Shown here: one piece after another, positions 12,132-22,397 of the stretch
How positions within the stretch are numbered: the first letter of the stretch is position 1
How the letters are laid out: each line of letters opens with the position of its first letter
Assembly: GCA_001574975.1 (NCBI GenBank)
Contig: KQ965749.1
Span: forward strand, 66,082 to 130,081
Length of the DNA: 64,000 nt
Source: Gonapodya prolifera JEL478
Taxonomy: Eukaryota > Monoblepharomycota > Monoblepharidomycetes > Monoblepharidales > Gonapodyaceae
Direction: 5' to 3'
The notes under the pieces: generated by a model
Databases searched by the model: none
What the model was told of the DNA's origin: nothing
The model's input: the letters and a program-made list of their open reading frames with translations, nothing else
Position numbers and translations under genes: made by a program

Positions 12132-12653
12132 GAGATTTGACAGCGTGGAGCACTGACGACTGAAAGCTGAAATGCTAGTGAGGAGGATCTCGCACTAAAT
12201 GGAATTCTCGCCAGGCAGCGCTTTCTCGAACAGCTCCGTTTTTGCCCTTCCTCTTTTCTCATTTCATGCCTTTTGACTATCCCGCGCGGGCACGGGCTTC
12301 TACAATCGCCCCGCTCACCGTCCTTCGCGCCCAGAACCAACGAACACCAGGAACGAAAAATGCAAAATAATACCAAAATTTATTGTTACGAAAGTACGGA
12401 AAAAGCAAACGGATTGTCCATTCAGCGCAATGTAAACCAATTCACACATCATATATGCATCCAAAGTGAGAGTTTCAGTGCAGGTACAAAAATCTGGAAG
12501 AAAAATGTCCTGCAGTCGTGAAGTTCATCTTCCACGGTGAGAATCATCATTCCAATGCATTTTCAAGCATCGCTGCGTTCCAAGTTCCAATGGTGTCCTC
12601 AATACATCTGTCGCTCGACCCCCCCTCAACAAGAACCGCCCCATCTCTCCCCT
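12132..12653. other. Short intergenic region
   Basis: About 520 bp between two minus-strand genes. It should hold the promoter of the F-box-like gene and the 3' end of the disordered-protein gene. I see no coding signal and no clear regulatory motif. Confidence 0.5.
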
Positions 12654-13805
12654 TTACGTAAACGGCACAAACAACCTCCTTCCCTGGGTATCCCTCTCCC
12701 ACGCTGTGGCCCTGCCGCGGTCCTCCGCGCTGAACCCGCCCGAACCCCACGACGACGTGGCTCCAGACGCTTTTCCGGTATTGAGTTCACGCGATGTGTT
12801 GAGCTGCCCGGGTAAAGCCGTGTTGAGGCGTGTGAGTGCCGAGTGCTTCTGAACTTGAACGGAGGGCTTCACGGGAGGGGGGACGGGGCCACGAGTGCGG
12901 GTCCTGGAGAGCGCGCGTTCGAAGGCCTGACGTGGGTGCATCGAAAGCGACGCCGAGGTCGAGCCGTTCCTCGAGGCTTGTTCGGCGTTGGGTGCAGTGA
13001 TGTTGGGGCTTGATGTCGGTGGCGCCGAGGTACTTTGGTATCTTGGATCGGCGGGAGGTGGCGGTCCGTACACGCCCTTCCCATTCTCCTCCATGATCTT
13101 CTTCACGGTAGAAGGCGTCTTCCACGCGGGGGGTATCCAGCTCGGAATCTTTTTTAGAGAGGGGGACGTGCCGTTCGGTGATGTCTCGGAAGGTGAATCG
13201 CCCGCACTTGCGAAGTGAGCCAGCACGGGTGACACGGTACCCTCGCTTCCATTCTGTGTATCGATTTGCATGTCGAGAGAGTGCCTGGCACTCCTGGGTA
13301 ACGTTGAATGCACGCGAATGACAAAAGTGTTCCGGTACACACAAAATGACAAGCCTCTCACTCCTCCCTCCACACCTTGCGCATGTCCTCGACCTCCATT
13401 AAGTCGAGGAAAGTGACGGGGTCGGGCTTGATAGGCGTCCTGTCGTACGAGTCCTTCCTGCGTGTTACGTCACAATGCATCAACTCAGCCTCGTCAATGG
13501 GAGATCGGAGAAATGCATCGAGTAACTCACCCGTGTGCGGTAATCACGGAAACCGTGTCTGCAAATTTGACGTTTGTATTTGAGGTGCGTGTTGCGGGGA
13601 ACGAGTGGGGGAACGTTTGACAGGGTTGCACTCTGCCACCACGCGCGGGAGAGTGAGAACTATTCCGCAGTGCCGGTTTGATGAAATCGACTGGCTGCGA
13701 TGTCTGAGGAGCCGTGGGTGGAGGCGGAGAAGGGGAATCCTCACGGGACGGACGGAGGAAGGAGAACGAAGGACGGGAATTCTTGGATGTGTCGATGTTG
13801 AGCAT
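12654..13805 (-). CDS. Disordered Ser/Pro-rich protein, three exons
   Basis: Exons 13531-13805, 13362-13457 and 12654-13293 join in frame (consensus gtgagt and gtgaga donors) to 336 residues. The start MLNIDTSKNSRPSFSFLRPS was chosen as the first ATG after which the frame looks protein-like; the frame is open upstream to 13988. The product is low-complexity Ser, Pro and Thr sequence with short conserved-looking islands: DRTPIKPDPVTFLDLMEVED in exon 2 and KKIPSWIPPAWKTPSTVKKI in exon 3. There is no known domain or signal peptide. The pattern suits a cytoplasmic or nuclear regulatory protein. The function is unknown. Confidence 0.6.
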
Positions 13806-15088
13806 CGCGCCGACGAGGGGACGAGAAGCGAGCCGTGATTGCGAGTATGATAAGCTTTGTGGGTCTTTAAGCGGAGCGTCGCGTGCTAAGCCGGAAAGGT
13901 TTGGAGGGGGGAAGAAAGTTGGACCTGGAATTAATGCTCGAGGGTGCAAATGACGCCAAGTGAGGGCATGAGGGTGCACAGGGTGCACTTCTCCGACTTA
14001 CGTCACAGTTACAGCGGGGCTGTTCCCAGTGATTGTTGAGGACCACAAGAAGCCCAAGAAAGCCGATCTTGAGAAAACAAATCCGGCTTCCCGGGTTTGG
14101 TATGTGACGTCACGAATAACGTATTGAGGGTGGAGCGACACGAACAAGCTCCGAATCCCCACGAATTGAGTCGTACCTTGATCAACGGAGTCATGTGTGC
14201 AAATTTAATTCAAGTTTTAAAAGACGCAACACTACGACTGTCGGTGAAGGCTTCGATTGTCGGGTCTAGCATCCATCCAAGTCACAGCGAAACTCATCTG
14301 GGAATCATTCGTTTTATCACTTATTTTGCATTTTACGTTGGTACATGTGTAGAAAAGAAAGCAAAGCTAAGATATTTTGTTTAGTGAAGACTCTATCGTT
14401 TTCTGGGCTTCATACTTTCCGCCTTTTTATTTTATTATTTTTTTTTGTTGATTTCGAATCACCCCACCCGCTCCATCTCTCCCATTCCACCATACCCCTT
14501 CTCACCATCACCCCCTTCCAATCTCCACATCACTCGCTCGCTCACACTCCCTTTCCAAACCCTCCCAACCCTCCCACTCCCCCGGCCAACCCCCTGGCCT
14601 GCCCCCACAACACCTTCTCTCCCACACCACCCTCTGCCTCTTCGGGACACGCGTACTTTGCGGGTGCCGGGCTCTGCCACGGCCCCGAGTCGAGCCCTCC
14701 GCCGACGCTGGCGAGCGTGGGCACAAACGCCATGTCTGCCAACGTCACGTCGCCGAGCGGCCTGTCAGAGCTCCTGCTGCTGCTACTGGTGGCGAGGGGG
14801 GTTGTCGAGGCCGAGGCCGCGGGTGCGCAGGTCCGGGCGGGGAGTTCCTTTTGAGTGTGGCGGCGGGAGTACATTAAGAGCTCGACATGCACGTCGGTAA
14901 GAACGCAACGTACCTGACCGGATCGCGTGCCTCCGCCTGCTGCGCCTTGGACGCGTGACTGGGAGACTCAACGGCTCCGGCGTGTCTTGGATCTTGAGGC
15001 TCTTGGGCTTCCAGCTCCAGCGGTCTCTTCAGGTTCGACCATCCTCTCGAAGCTGAGAGAGTTCGCTGTCTTGGCAGGACCTGCTCGA
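13806..15088. other. Intergenic stretch, C/T-rich in part
   Basis: No gene is supported. 14400-14680 is strongly pyrimidine-rich on the plus strand, which opens long frames on both strands by composition. Open frames at 14345-14900 read as Pro/Ser runs without domain features. Confidence 0.45.
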
Positions 15089-15720
15089 TCAAAGCTGTTT
15101 CTTCATCTGCTGCTCGAATTCATCCGGCACCATCGCACTCTTGAATTTCGCCTTCTCAGTCTGCTTCTCCCCTGCTGAATCGCTATCTGCTGGTTACTCT
15201 CACACGGAATATGCACCGTCATCATCTTGGCCATTTGATCCCATTCTTCGACAAGTGTTATATGCTTGACTTTCGGCTTCTGAGGCACAGCCTCAACTGC
15301 GGCTTCTTCAGTTTCATTGTAGGAAGTCTTGGCTTTCGGCTTCTTCATCTTCTCCCCCGTCTGCTTCTTCCACGCCTGCATCGGCGCATTCTGTATCTGC
15401 TGTTTCTCCTGCGGAATATCCACCGACGACGTGGCTTCATCTTTCCGCTCCTTCTTCTGCGTCTCACATTTTCCCACTGCCAAATACTTGACTTTCAGCT
15501 TCTGAGCCTCGACCATGGCTTCTTGATTTCCAGTATTCGGTACCTTCGTCTGCTTCCCCCACTGCCGCATTGCTTTCTGCATCTGCTTGTTCTCCCACGC
15601 AAAATCCACCGTCACATTCTCGGCGCTCCGATCCTCATCCTGCGTCTCCCATTCCGCCACAGTCAAATGTCTGACCCCACCTTGCATTGCATCCTTGTCC
15701 TCCGCGACATTTCACGCAAT
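15089..15720 (-). pseudogene. Degenerate internal-repeat protein with one frame break
   Basis: The minus strand encodes a Lys/Gln/Glu-rich protein of about 210 residues made of three diverged copies of a unit near 65 residues. The unit opens like VKHITLVEEWD or VRHLTVAEWETQ, has a TVDxPxE-type middle, then a Gln-rich segment ending like WGKQT. In the third copy the reading frame changes by one base near 15190. The continuation ending DEFEQQMKKQL at a TGA (15089-15091) clearly belongs to the same unit. I see no intron long enough to explain this, so it looks like a one-base lesion. Spliced coding pieces may lie upstream (15840-16100). Family and function are unknown; the repeats suggest a coiled or scaffold protein. 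Confidence 0.45.
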
Positions 15721-16478
15721 CGCGGAGTCTCCTGAGACAGCTTGATGCCACTACGGTCGTAGTCTCCTTTGCTGTGCCGGGTGGGAGAGGAGGTCAAAAT
15801 TAACGATTCCGAACACACAGGGATATACAACTCCAACGTAAACTCACTGGTGCGTCTCGTTCTTCACCTCTGTCTCACAAAACGTCACGCAGAGCCTCCT
15901 TGTTTGGGTCCTTTCGCCCTCGGGCGTCTTTCCTGAGGACGGATGGCGACAGCGAGCGGGAACCCCTTGCGCGGGTCAGTTTTGGTCTCTGAGGTGTGGC
16001 TGTTTCACCTTTCCCGACGGAACCAGCGGACTGGGCATTGCCATCCCCCCGTGTGCTGCTGAAGGTGCCTCTAGGTCAATGCCGTCGTGGATGGGGCGGT
16101 GGGAGTGTCTCCAGGTGTCGCATCCGAGTCTGGCTGTATGTCTCGCGTGTGCATTTCCATGTTATTTTCGTCGTCTGAGGTCTCCGTGTGCTGAAACGGG
16201 TACTTCAAAGTGGAACTTCTGCTGTGGTCACACGAAAGTCCTGAAATGAAGTTTACAGAACTAAAAATTCCTCTCAACTACGGAGAATTCTTTTAATAAT
16301 CCAGCCAAAATATTGAGCAATAAGCGGAAGACATTTTCGAAAGTGCCTTTGTATAGTCACTCATTATAGCTTTGATTGGAGCGGACCAGGACTGCTATCA
16401 CTCTCTGCGACATATCTTTTCATTCATACTGTTCCCCTTACCTCATCCCCAAAACTACAATGGACTCCGCCACACCTT
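15721..16478. other. Unresolved region, possible 5' exons of the repeat protein
   Basis: On the minus strand there are protein-like fragments, for example PKLTRARGSRSLSPSVLRKD near 15930 and CETEVKNETH followed by a gtgagt donor near 15850. I could not join them into a consistent gene. No other feature is seen. Confidence 0.3.
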
Positions 16479-16826
16479 GTGTATTCCACGCGCGCTCTTC
16501 GCACCTCCAAGGCACCTCATCACACTCCCTTGCTATTAAATCGCGACCGATCTCATCTTAATTCTTATCGGTCAAGCACACAATTCAGAGTCCGTGTGTG
16601 GAGAAAGAGTACTGGTGCCCTGAAAACCTCAGCTGATCAAGCCTTCAACACTTACCTTTCACCAAGGGTCGAGGTGCATCTCTGTTACGAACAGGAGCAC
16701 GAGGACGAGACGACCGAGGAAAATCAGCAATTGCTAATCGAAACTCAACTCGAGGCGTCGGCGCCGTCACTGTCATCGTCAACAATCGTTTCCGATTTGG
16801 AACTTCAAGCACACTTTCCCCACTGA
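16479..16826 (+). CDS. Uncertain short ORF
   Basis: An open frame of 115 codons. The second half (SPRVEVHLCYEQEHEDETTEE onward) is acidic and protein-like, while the first half looks like chance sequence. It may be an exon of a gene whose other parts I cannot place. There is no domain, signal peptide or membrane segment. Confidence 0.2.
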   Translation: MYSTRALRTSKAPHHTPLLLNRDRSHLNSYRSSTQFRVRVWRKSTGALKTSADQAFNTYLSPRVEVHLCYEQEHEDETTEENQQLLIETQLEASAPSLSSSTIVSDLELQAHFPH

Positions 16827-17143
16827 AATGAACACCATCAGCACTGAACTATCTTCCATCACCACATTTCTCACCATCTACACCTCCGGAGCGCGATCAG
16901 AGTAGTTTCACCGCCACCTTCCCTTGCAACCATGGCGGGCGTTTGCTGAGCTGGCTTCCTGTCGCGTGACAGCCTGTCAGGACGTAGCCAGCCAGTAATC
17001 AGTGTGTGAACAAATTTGTGGATTGAGAGGGCGGACACGGACACGTGTGTTTGACAGCTTTGAGTCCGGTGGAGTCGCCAACCACACTGGAAGCCACGTT
17101 TTCCACCACCGCTACCACACCAAACCCGCATTTCCTTACAACA
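16827..17143. other. Short intergenic region
   Basis: About 320 bp immediately upstream of the long intronless ORF. It probably contains that gene's promoter. No clear element is seen. Confidence 0.4.
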
Positions 17144-18640
17144 ATGGCAGTAATAGAATCCCTCCCCGATCACTCTCCCCCAATCCACCTCCCCCGGTCG
17201 GCGCGGCTGACACCTCTCTCTGCCGCCGAATACTCCCTCCTTGCTCTTTCCACTTCCACTTCTTCCCCGCACCTCGCCGTCCCTCCCACACCACCACCAA
17301 CACACCCTTCACCCGCACCGTCGCACTCCTCGTCGGCGTCGTCCCTCCCAAGCCCCATCCTCGCCGCCGCATTCGCAGGCTCACCCGCCCGACGCGAACT
17401 CATCATCGGATCCCCACTGCTCTCGCCACGGGCCCTCCGGCCTGCGTCGTCACCGCGGACCCGCCCGGCTCAGTCTCCCATCTTTGCCACACCTTCTTCC
17501 CGGCCCGGCCGGACGCCTTCATCGCATACACTCCAATGGTTCTCATCCTCACCGGGCCTTTCTTCATTCCTCCTCCCCCCACCCACGGCACCACTCACAC
17601 CGCCATCTTCCTCATCCCTCGACCTCCTCCAACATCGGCCACCCTCCGCCTCCTCCCTCTCCATGTCCCTCTCCATCGACGCGACATTTCCCCCACCCCA
17701 ACGCTCCCGCGCCGCAGACCGCGCCACCCGCCGCCGCCAGCGCAGGCGCGAAATGCTGCAGGAAGTCGCGGGCGATATTGGAGGGTCGGTGTGGCCTCCC
17801 GTGGGGCTCAACGTAGACGACGCCGAGGTCGGGCCGGCGGACCTGGAGCGCGGGGTTTTTGGGGCACAGGCGCAGGTTCAGGACGACGTGAGCGTCGCGG
17901 ACCCTGCCGATGCGCTCGCGGACCTTTTGGCCGCCGTGGAGCTCTCGCGACGGCAGAAAAGTCCCAGCCCGGCCAGACGCGCAGTTGCGACCCGCAGGCG
18001 TGGGACGCATACACGTGAGGATGTGTCTGGTGCAGAGACAGGCGGTGGTGCGTCCTCTGCTGGGCGACTGAACCGGCGAGAACGGCGGCACCGGGAACAG
18101 CGGGTCTCTGAAGAGCGGGAGGAGCATGAGCAAGAGCGGGATCCGGACGCGGGCATGTTCACGATGGACGATTTAGACTTGGACCACGGCGGGTCGTCGT
18201 TCAGTGCTGCTCCTGTTCCAGGCTCCCCACCTTCTCCTTCACCCGCCTTCAACTCTCCATGTCGACCGCGCCCTGTGCCTTCACCTGGACGAGCGTCCTC
18301 GTCGAACCCCACTGCCAGCGCTGACGGACCTTCGGACCCTCCACCGCTACCAAAACGGGCCCGCCGCAAGGGAGGAAAAAGGAACCGCAACGCTGCCGAG
18401 AGCGATTTGGAAGAGGGAACCGGCGACGGGAATCGCACGTTATCAACCAACGATCAAAGCAACGAGGCCAGTCCTTCCTCTCGCCGAGGGTCGAGTAGCC
18501 GCTCCGGGAAGCACAAAAGTGATGGGAGCGGGCGGCCCAGCGAGGGAAGTGCGGAGACGGGGTGGGAAGCGGGTGGGCCGGGTGATGGAAAAGGGAAGGG
18601 GAAGGGCAAAGGGAGGAAAGGGCGCCGGGGGGATACGTGA
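17144..18640 (+). CDS. Intronless disordered protein with basic Lys/Gly tail
   Basis: A single open frame of 498 codons from MAVIESLPDHSPP; it is also open upstream to 17045. The first half is Ser/Pro/Thr low complexity. Residues about 190-210 form a basic Arg cluster (TRRRQRRREMLQE). A middle acidic part contains PADALADLLAAVELSRRQKS. The C-terminus is a Lys/Gly tract ending GRKGRRGDT. There is no recognised domain. The charge pattern suggests a nucleic-acid-binding or nuclear protein, which is inference only. The coding strand is GC- and C-rich, so open frames also appear in the other phases; this one was chosen for its length and amino-acid use. Confidence 0.55.
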   Translation: MAVIESLPDHSPPIHLPRSARLTPLSAAEYSLLALSTSTSSPHLAVPPTPPPTHPSPAPSHSSSASSLPSPILAAAFAGSPARRELIIGSPLLSPRALRPASSPRTRPAQSPIFATPSSRPGRTPSSHTLQWFSSSPGLSSFLLPPPTAPLTPPSSSSLDLLQHRPPSASSLSMSLSIDATFPPPQRSRAADRATRRRQRRREMLQEVAGDIGGSVWPPVGLNVDDAEVGPADLERGVFGAQAQVQDDVSVADPADALADLLAAVELSRRQKSPSPARRAVATRRRGTHTREDVSGAETGGGASSAGRLNRRERRHREQRVSEEREEHEQERDPDAGMFTMDDLDLDHGGSSFSAAPVPGSPPSPSPAFNSPCRPRPVPSPGRASSSNPTASADGPSDPPPLPKRARRKGGKRNRNAAESDLEEGTGDGNRTLSTNDQSNEASPSSRRGSSSRSGKHKSDGSGRPSEGSAETGWEAGGPGDGKGKGKGKGRKGRRGDT

Positions 18641-18908
18641 ATGCACGTGCAGGTGTGAACGTTGGGGCCAAGTAACAGTGTCAATAGTCAAGGGAGGTGT
18701 AGCTGCAGCAGTCGTAATATACTTCGCTTCTATACTTCCTCCCGCTCGCGCTGGTGAGTTCACATGCGGACAAACAATCGCCTGCCTTCACCTGACCGAC
18801 TGCGCCACCCTGCGAAAGGATCAAGGTGTTGACTGCGAACGGTCTCCCAGCCTAGACTACCTTCTTGGCAGCCAGCCGATCCTCTCGTCGCGAAGCCAGG
18901 AGTGAATC

Positions 18909-19640
18909 TTGAACAGTGAGTACCTTTGCAGAGTGCGATCAGTGGCTTCGCCGCCGAGCGCGGTTGGAGTCACAGTGCTCGCCACGCTGGGCATCATTCC
19001 CGTACTCATCATCGCTGTCAAAGATCGTCGGGCTTCCCGCCGAAACAAAATCATCACAGGATCGGTATGCTTGGTCATCTGGGCGGCACTATGAACGCTC
19101 GCTCCCAACATCTCTGATCTGGGATCCATCGTCGCCATCAGCGCCGTGCGAAACCTGGCGCTCAGTATCAGTATCGTGCTCGCCGTCATGGTTGAAGCGC
19201 TTGTGCTTCAGGCTAGTGTTCCCTCGGAGGGTCCACTCAAGAGAGCGTGTCTTTGGGTTCCCGTTGTGGTGGAGTGAATTTCCGTCTCAGCTCGAACTAT
19301 TGTCAGTGTGACGAGAGACCACATCCCCAGCTCTGCCGACCTACAGTTCATTATGCTCAACAACGTGGTATACGGTATAATTGCGTTTGACCTCATTCTC
19401 GCATTCACTGTCTCCGTCTTGGCGTACTGGCGACTCAACAATATCCTCATCATGGGAAACGCTGAACACCTCATCACGGCGAAACGTCGCTTCGCTGCCG
19501 AAGTGTCGATTTACGCCCTAACTGCCATCATCATTCTCGTTTGTGGACTCGCGGGTGCGTTTGATCTTAGCTCGGGCGGACTTCCAAGCACTTCAAGCAT
19601 CAGCGCGCAAAGGAACGGTTTCCAAGGGAGGGAAGATTAA
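18909..19640 (+). pseudogene. Multi-pass membrane protein interrupted by TGA
   Basis: Two exons encode hydrophobic segments. The first starts after an acceptor near 18930 and has helices around VLATLGIIPVLIIAV and SVCLVIWAAL. An in-frame TGA follows at 19092-19094, and the same frame then continues through further helices (AVRNLALSISIVLAVMVEAL). A second exon from about 19308 carries VVYGIIAFDLILAFTVSVLA and SIYALTAIIILVCGLAG. Together there are about five or six transmembrane segments. Splicing that would remove the TGA breaks the frame. The first exon, perhaps near 18680-18740, is unresolved. I do not recognise the family; a receptor- or transporter-like protein is possible. It looks like a recent pseudogene or a sequence error. 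Confidence 0.4.
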
Positions 19641-19745
19641 AGTGCTCAAAAGTCTGAATCTGCACGACCTTTTTCTTTTCTTTTCACTCTTACAATTATC
19701 TGTAATGTAATGGGAATATCTTCGAAGAGCTTTAGAATAAGTCTT

Positions 19746-21084
19746 TCAACTTCTGGGCCCCAAATCAATAACGATGGGACAGTGGCTAGGGTTCCCTTGT
19801 CGGTCAAGGTACGACGAGTTGACAAAAAGCGTGCCGTTTTGCTCAACGGCACCGTAAGATTCACTGCAACAAGAGAGGTCGTAAGTAAATGCAATGAAGA
19901 TGTATCGTTAGTGTGATAAGAGACTCACTGTATGTGCCCAAAGCTGGATCAGATGAACGAAGCAAATGATAAAAGATCGCTGATGCACTCCCGGAGATGA
20001 TCTACTTTCAACTTTCGAACCCACCAGTGTACTCTCGGTCTTGCCGTCTCCACCACTTCACTCAACGCTTCACACCCTACGTTCCTCCCCTTGGAAGTTC
20101 GATCCAGAATCATGTGCGGTGGTGTGTGTGTGAGGAGGATATCCACGGGCCGCTCAAAAGACGCCGGCGCCGGCGCCGGTGTCGAAGATGGATTTGGCGG
20201 TAGCGCGGCGTTGATGACGGGGTCGTACTTGGAGCGCAGTTGTTCGCCACGAGGGAGCACTTGTGAATCCGATTCATGGTCAGCGATATTCTGCTTCATG
20301 GATGCTCTATGCATATTCCAAAAACTTACTGAACGCCCACGTAGAAACTTTATCAAGCGAAGTCGGGATCCACTGTCTCATTAAAACAATATGACTGTCA
20401 AGGGGAGAATATTCTCGCCCGAAATCCGTCACTCACAGGAGTTCCATACACCTTCCATCCATCCACTTCGATCCAGTTATCTCTCAGCAGATGTACACCT
20501 CTCGAGCGGGCTTTAATGGAACTGAGAATTGCAACGGTTGGACTGGGGTCCTCGTAGACTTTCTGTCGGTGGTGCCACTTCAAGGGGTAGAAGGTGTCGT
20601 CGAAGGGAAGGTCGTGGTTGCCGGGAAGGATGAATTTATATCTGGCCAGCGTTTAGGTGAGGAACTGCTGTTGCAGTGGGGGCCAATTAATATGAGTACG
20701 TACCGAAAATGGGTCAAAGAGTCCAGCCAGACGCGGAATTGCTTGACTTCGGTACGAAGCCCTCGCAAGGTAAAGTCTCCGGTGTGCAAGAGGACATCGC
20801 CAGGAGGCACTTCTGGGAATTTCGACTGCAAAGGAACTGTTAGATACGACTCCTCAACTTCAATTACGTTGACAAACTCACATCTACATCCCACGACAAT
20901 CACATGAAGCAGAAGATAGTATTCGCTTCACTTGCTGCGGTAATTTCTCAAAAAGCATCGTGAACTCACGAGTATCAGATATTACGACGAATCGGGTCAC
21001 CCCATCCGGTTTCGGTGGCAAGGAGGACGGATCAGAGTGATCGTACATGTAGTACGAGCACGGAGTGATGTCAGCTGTCGCCAT
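19746..21084 (-). CDS. Calcineurin-like metallophosphoesterase (MPPED-like)
   Basis: Intracellular metallophosphoesterase of the MPPED/239FB-like group. Eight exons give 284 residues in frame: 20970-21084, 20882-20883, 20704-20825, 20437-20641, 20330-20372, 20025-20259, 19929-19943 and 19746-19863. Metal-binding motifs appear in order: VVISDTH, GDVLLHTGDFT, FILPGNHDLPF, DILLTHTPPH and FGHIHESYG. The length is normal for the family. Exon 2 is only two nucleotides (AT). It is needed to complete the His codon of the SDTH motif and to keep the frame; introns of 86 and 56 nt flank it, both with standard ends. Exon 7 is 15 nt and carries part of the GHIH motif. In-frame alternatives skip this His. 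The substrate is unknown. Confidence 0.88.
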
Positions 21085-21911
21085 TTTGTTGAAGCATTCT
21101 CGAGCGGGGAGCTCAAAAAGAGCGATCGAGTGGGCGAGTGTTGCCGAGGTTTTGAAGTCTTCATTTCACGAGTGATTCCTCACATTCCAAGTGAAAAGCA
21201 AAAGACAGCTCAGGGCGTGGACCATAGTGGGAGAATCATCAAATCAATCTCGATGGATGAAATATGGGTCTGTATGCGAACGTGCCATAACAGCCACAAT
21301 TGATCACAATTCTCCGCTCATTGTGCCCGAAACACCGCAGACGCAAACCGCAAAATGATTGGACGGCACTGGAGGCTGGCTGTCGATGAACCTGATGGTG
21401 CACGAACATCTTTGTTAGGTGCGTGGCCTCTCTTTACATTAATGTGGTGGCAATGTACACACGGGGGAATTCAACAGATCATTATTTATTGAGTCGCTTA
21501 TTGATGCACACACAGCTGAAAGGCAGCTTCTTTCCCTTGACCGAAAACGAAAGCAGACGATGTCTCTTTGTGCATATTGCAGTCATAAATCGTTGAGGCA
21601 AAACGCTTGCACCCAGCACTGCTTGGTCTCTCCGTTTGATCTCGTTCTCCCCGAGTCATACGCCAGCGATTGGTCACCCCTACGTGGCGGTGCAAGATGG
21701 GTATTCGGGGCCGTTCAGAACCGTAACGACATGGTGTCCAAGAACTCACCTGAAGCACTTTGCTTGCGTTTTTATGGGTGCATCCCCACCGGATCAATCA
21801 CTGCCGAGCGTATCGGGGTCCACGCGGGCACGGTGGTCCAATTGTTGCTGTCAAACGTGTCTATGATCAACTGGGCCAATCCGTGACGAAGCTGCTCCCG
21901 ATCGCCGTATA
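21085..21911. other. Intergenic region, no firm gene
   Basis: Between the metallophosphoesterase and a small membrane-protein ORF. On the minus strand the frame continuing from the next feature (YGDREQLRHGLAQLIIDTF, around 21860-21920) looks coding and ends in TAA near 21777. It may be the second part of that gene. The rest shows no gene. Confidence 0.35.
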
Positions 21912-22220
21912 TTAAGGTGGCGTCGGGTGACTCAGGTTGGACCAACCGACGAGTTGCCAGAAGAGTGGGTTGTACAGGCTACTGCCTTTGGTGAATATGA
22001 CAACTTCATCGACCTTGTATGGTGCATTGCCGAAGTAATTCGTGCAGTTTCTGAGATTGCAAGTAACCGCATCGGGGCGGGGGAGCGCCAGGAGTGCGAC
22101 GCAGAGGGAGATTAGTACGATGAATAGCAAGGTCGCTCGAGGCTGAGTGCTTGGACTGGATCGGGTGCGAGGTGGTGGGAGTTGAGTGGCTGGTGAGAGT
22201 ACTGGGGGCACACGAAGCAT
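21912..22220 (-). CDS. Small membrane-anchored or secreted protein (partial model)
   Basis: The ORF has a Pro/Ser-rich start, one hydrophobic segment (TLLFIVLISLCVALLAL) and a short ectodomain with VTCNLRNCTNYFGN and an NxT site. After FWQLVG the coding signal seems to move to another frame that continues for about 55 more residues. A weak intron or a one-base change could explain this. The form fits a type II or signal-anchored surface protein. No family is recognised. Confidence 0.35.
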   Translation of the reverse strand: MLRVPPVLSPATQLPPPRTRSSPSTQPRATLLFIVLISLCVALLALPRPDAVTCNLRNCTNYFGNAPYKVDEVVIFTKGSSLYNPLFWQLVGWSNLSHPTPP

Positions 22221-22397
22221 TTGGTGTGGGAGGGGCCAGATCCCGCTGGGAAGACTACATGCAACGACAGTCCCAGCAAAACGAGTAGCCTTTTTTTCTC
22301 GTCGAAACGCTAGCTCGCCTGTCAGTACCCAAAGCGAGCAATGACATGCAATTCGTTTCTATGATTTCCTTTACAGTACTATTTTTATGAAAATAAA

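Noticed and set aside
14400-14680. Pyrimidine-rich tract as a coding Pro/Ser gene
   Set aside because: Open frames on both strands follow from composition alone; there is no start context, domain or splice support.
17002-18018. 338-codon open frame overlapping the disordered-protein gene
   Set aside because: It is a C-rich alternate frame with random-looking Pro/His/Arg composition; the 17144-18640 frame is longer and more protein-like.
19092-19094. TGA read as a sense codon (code change)
   Set aside because: TGA ends intact genes here (kinase at 36172, P450 at 42774, desaturase-side and KH-SAM genes), so a general reassignment does not fit.
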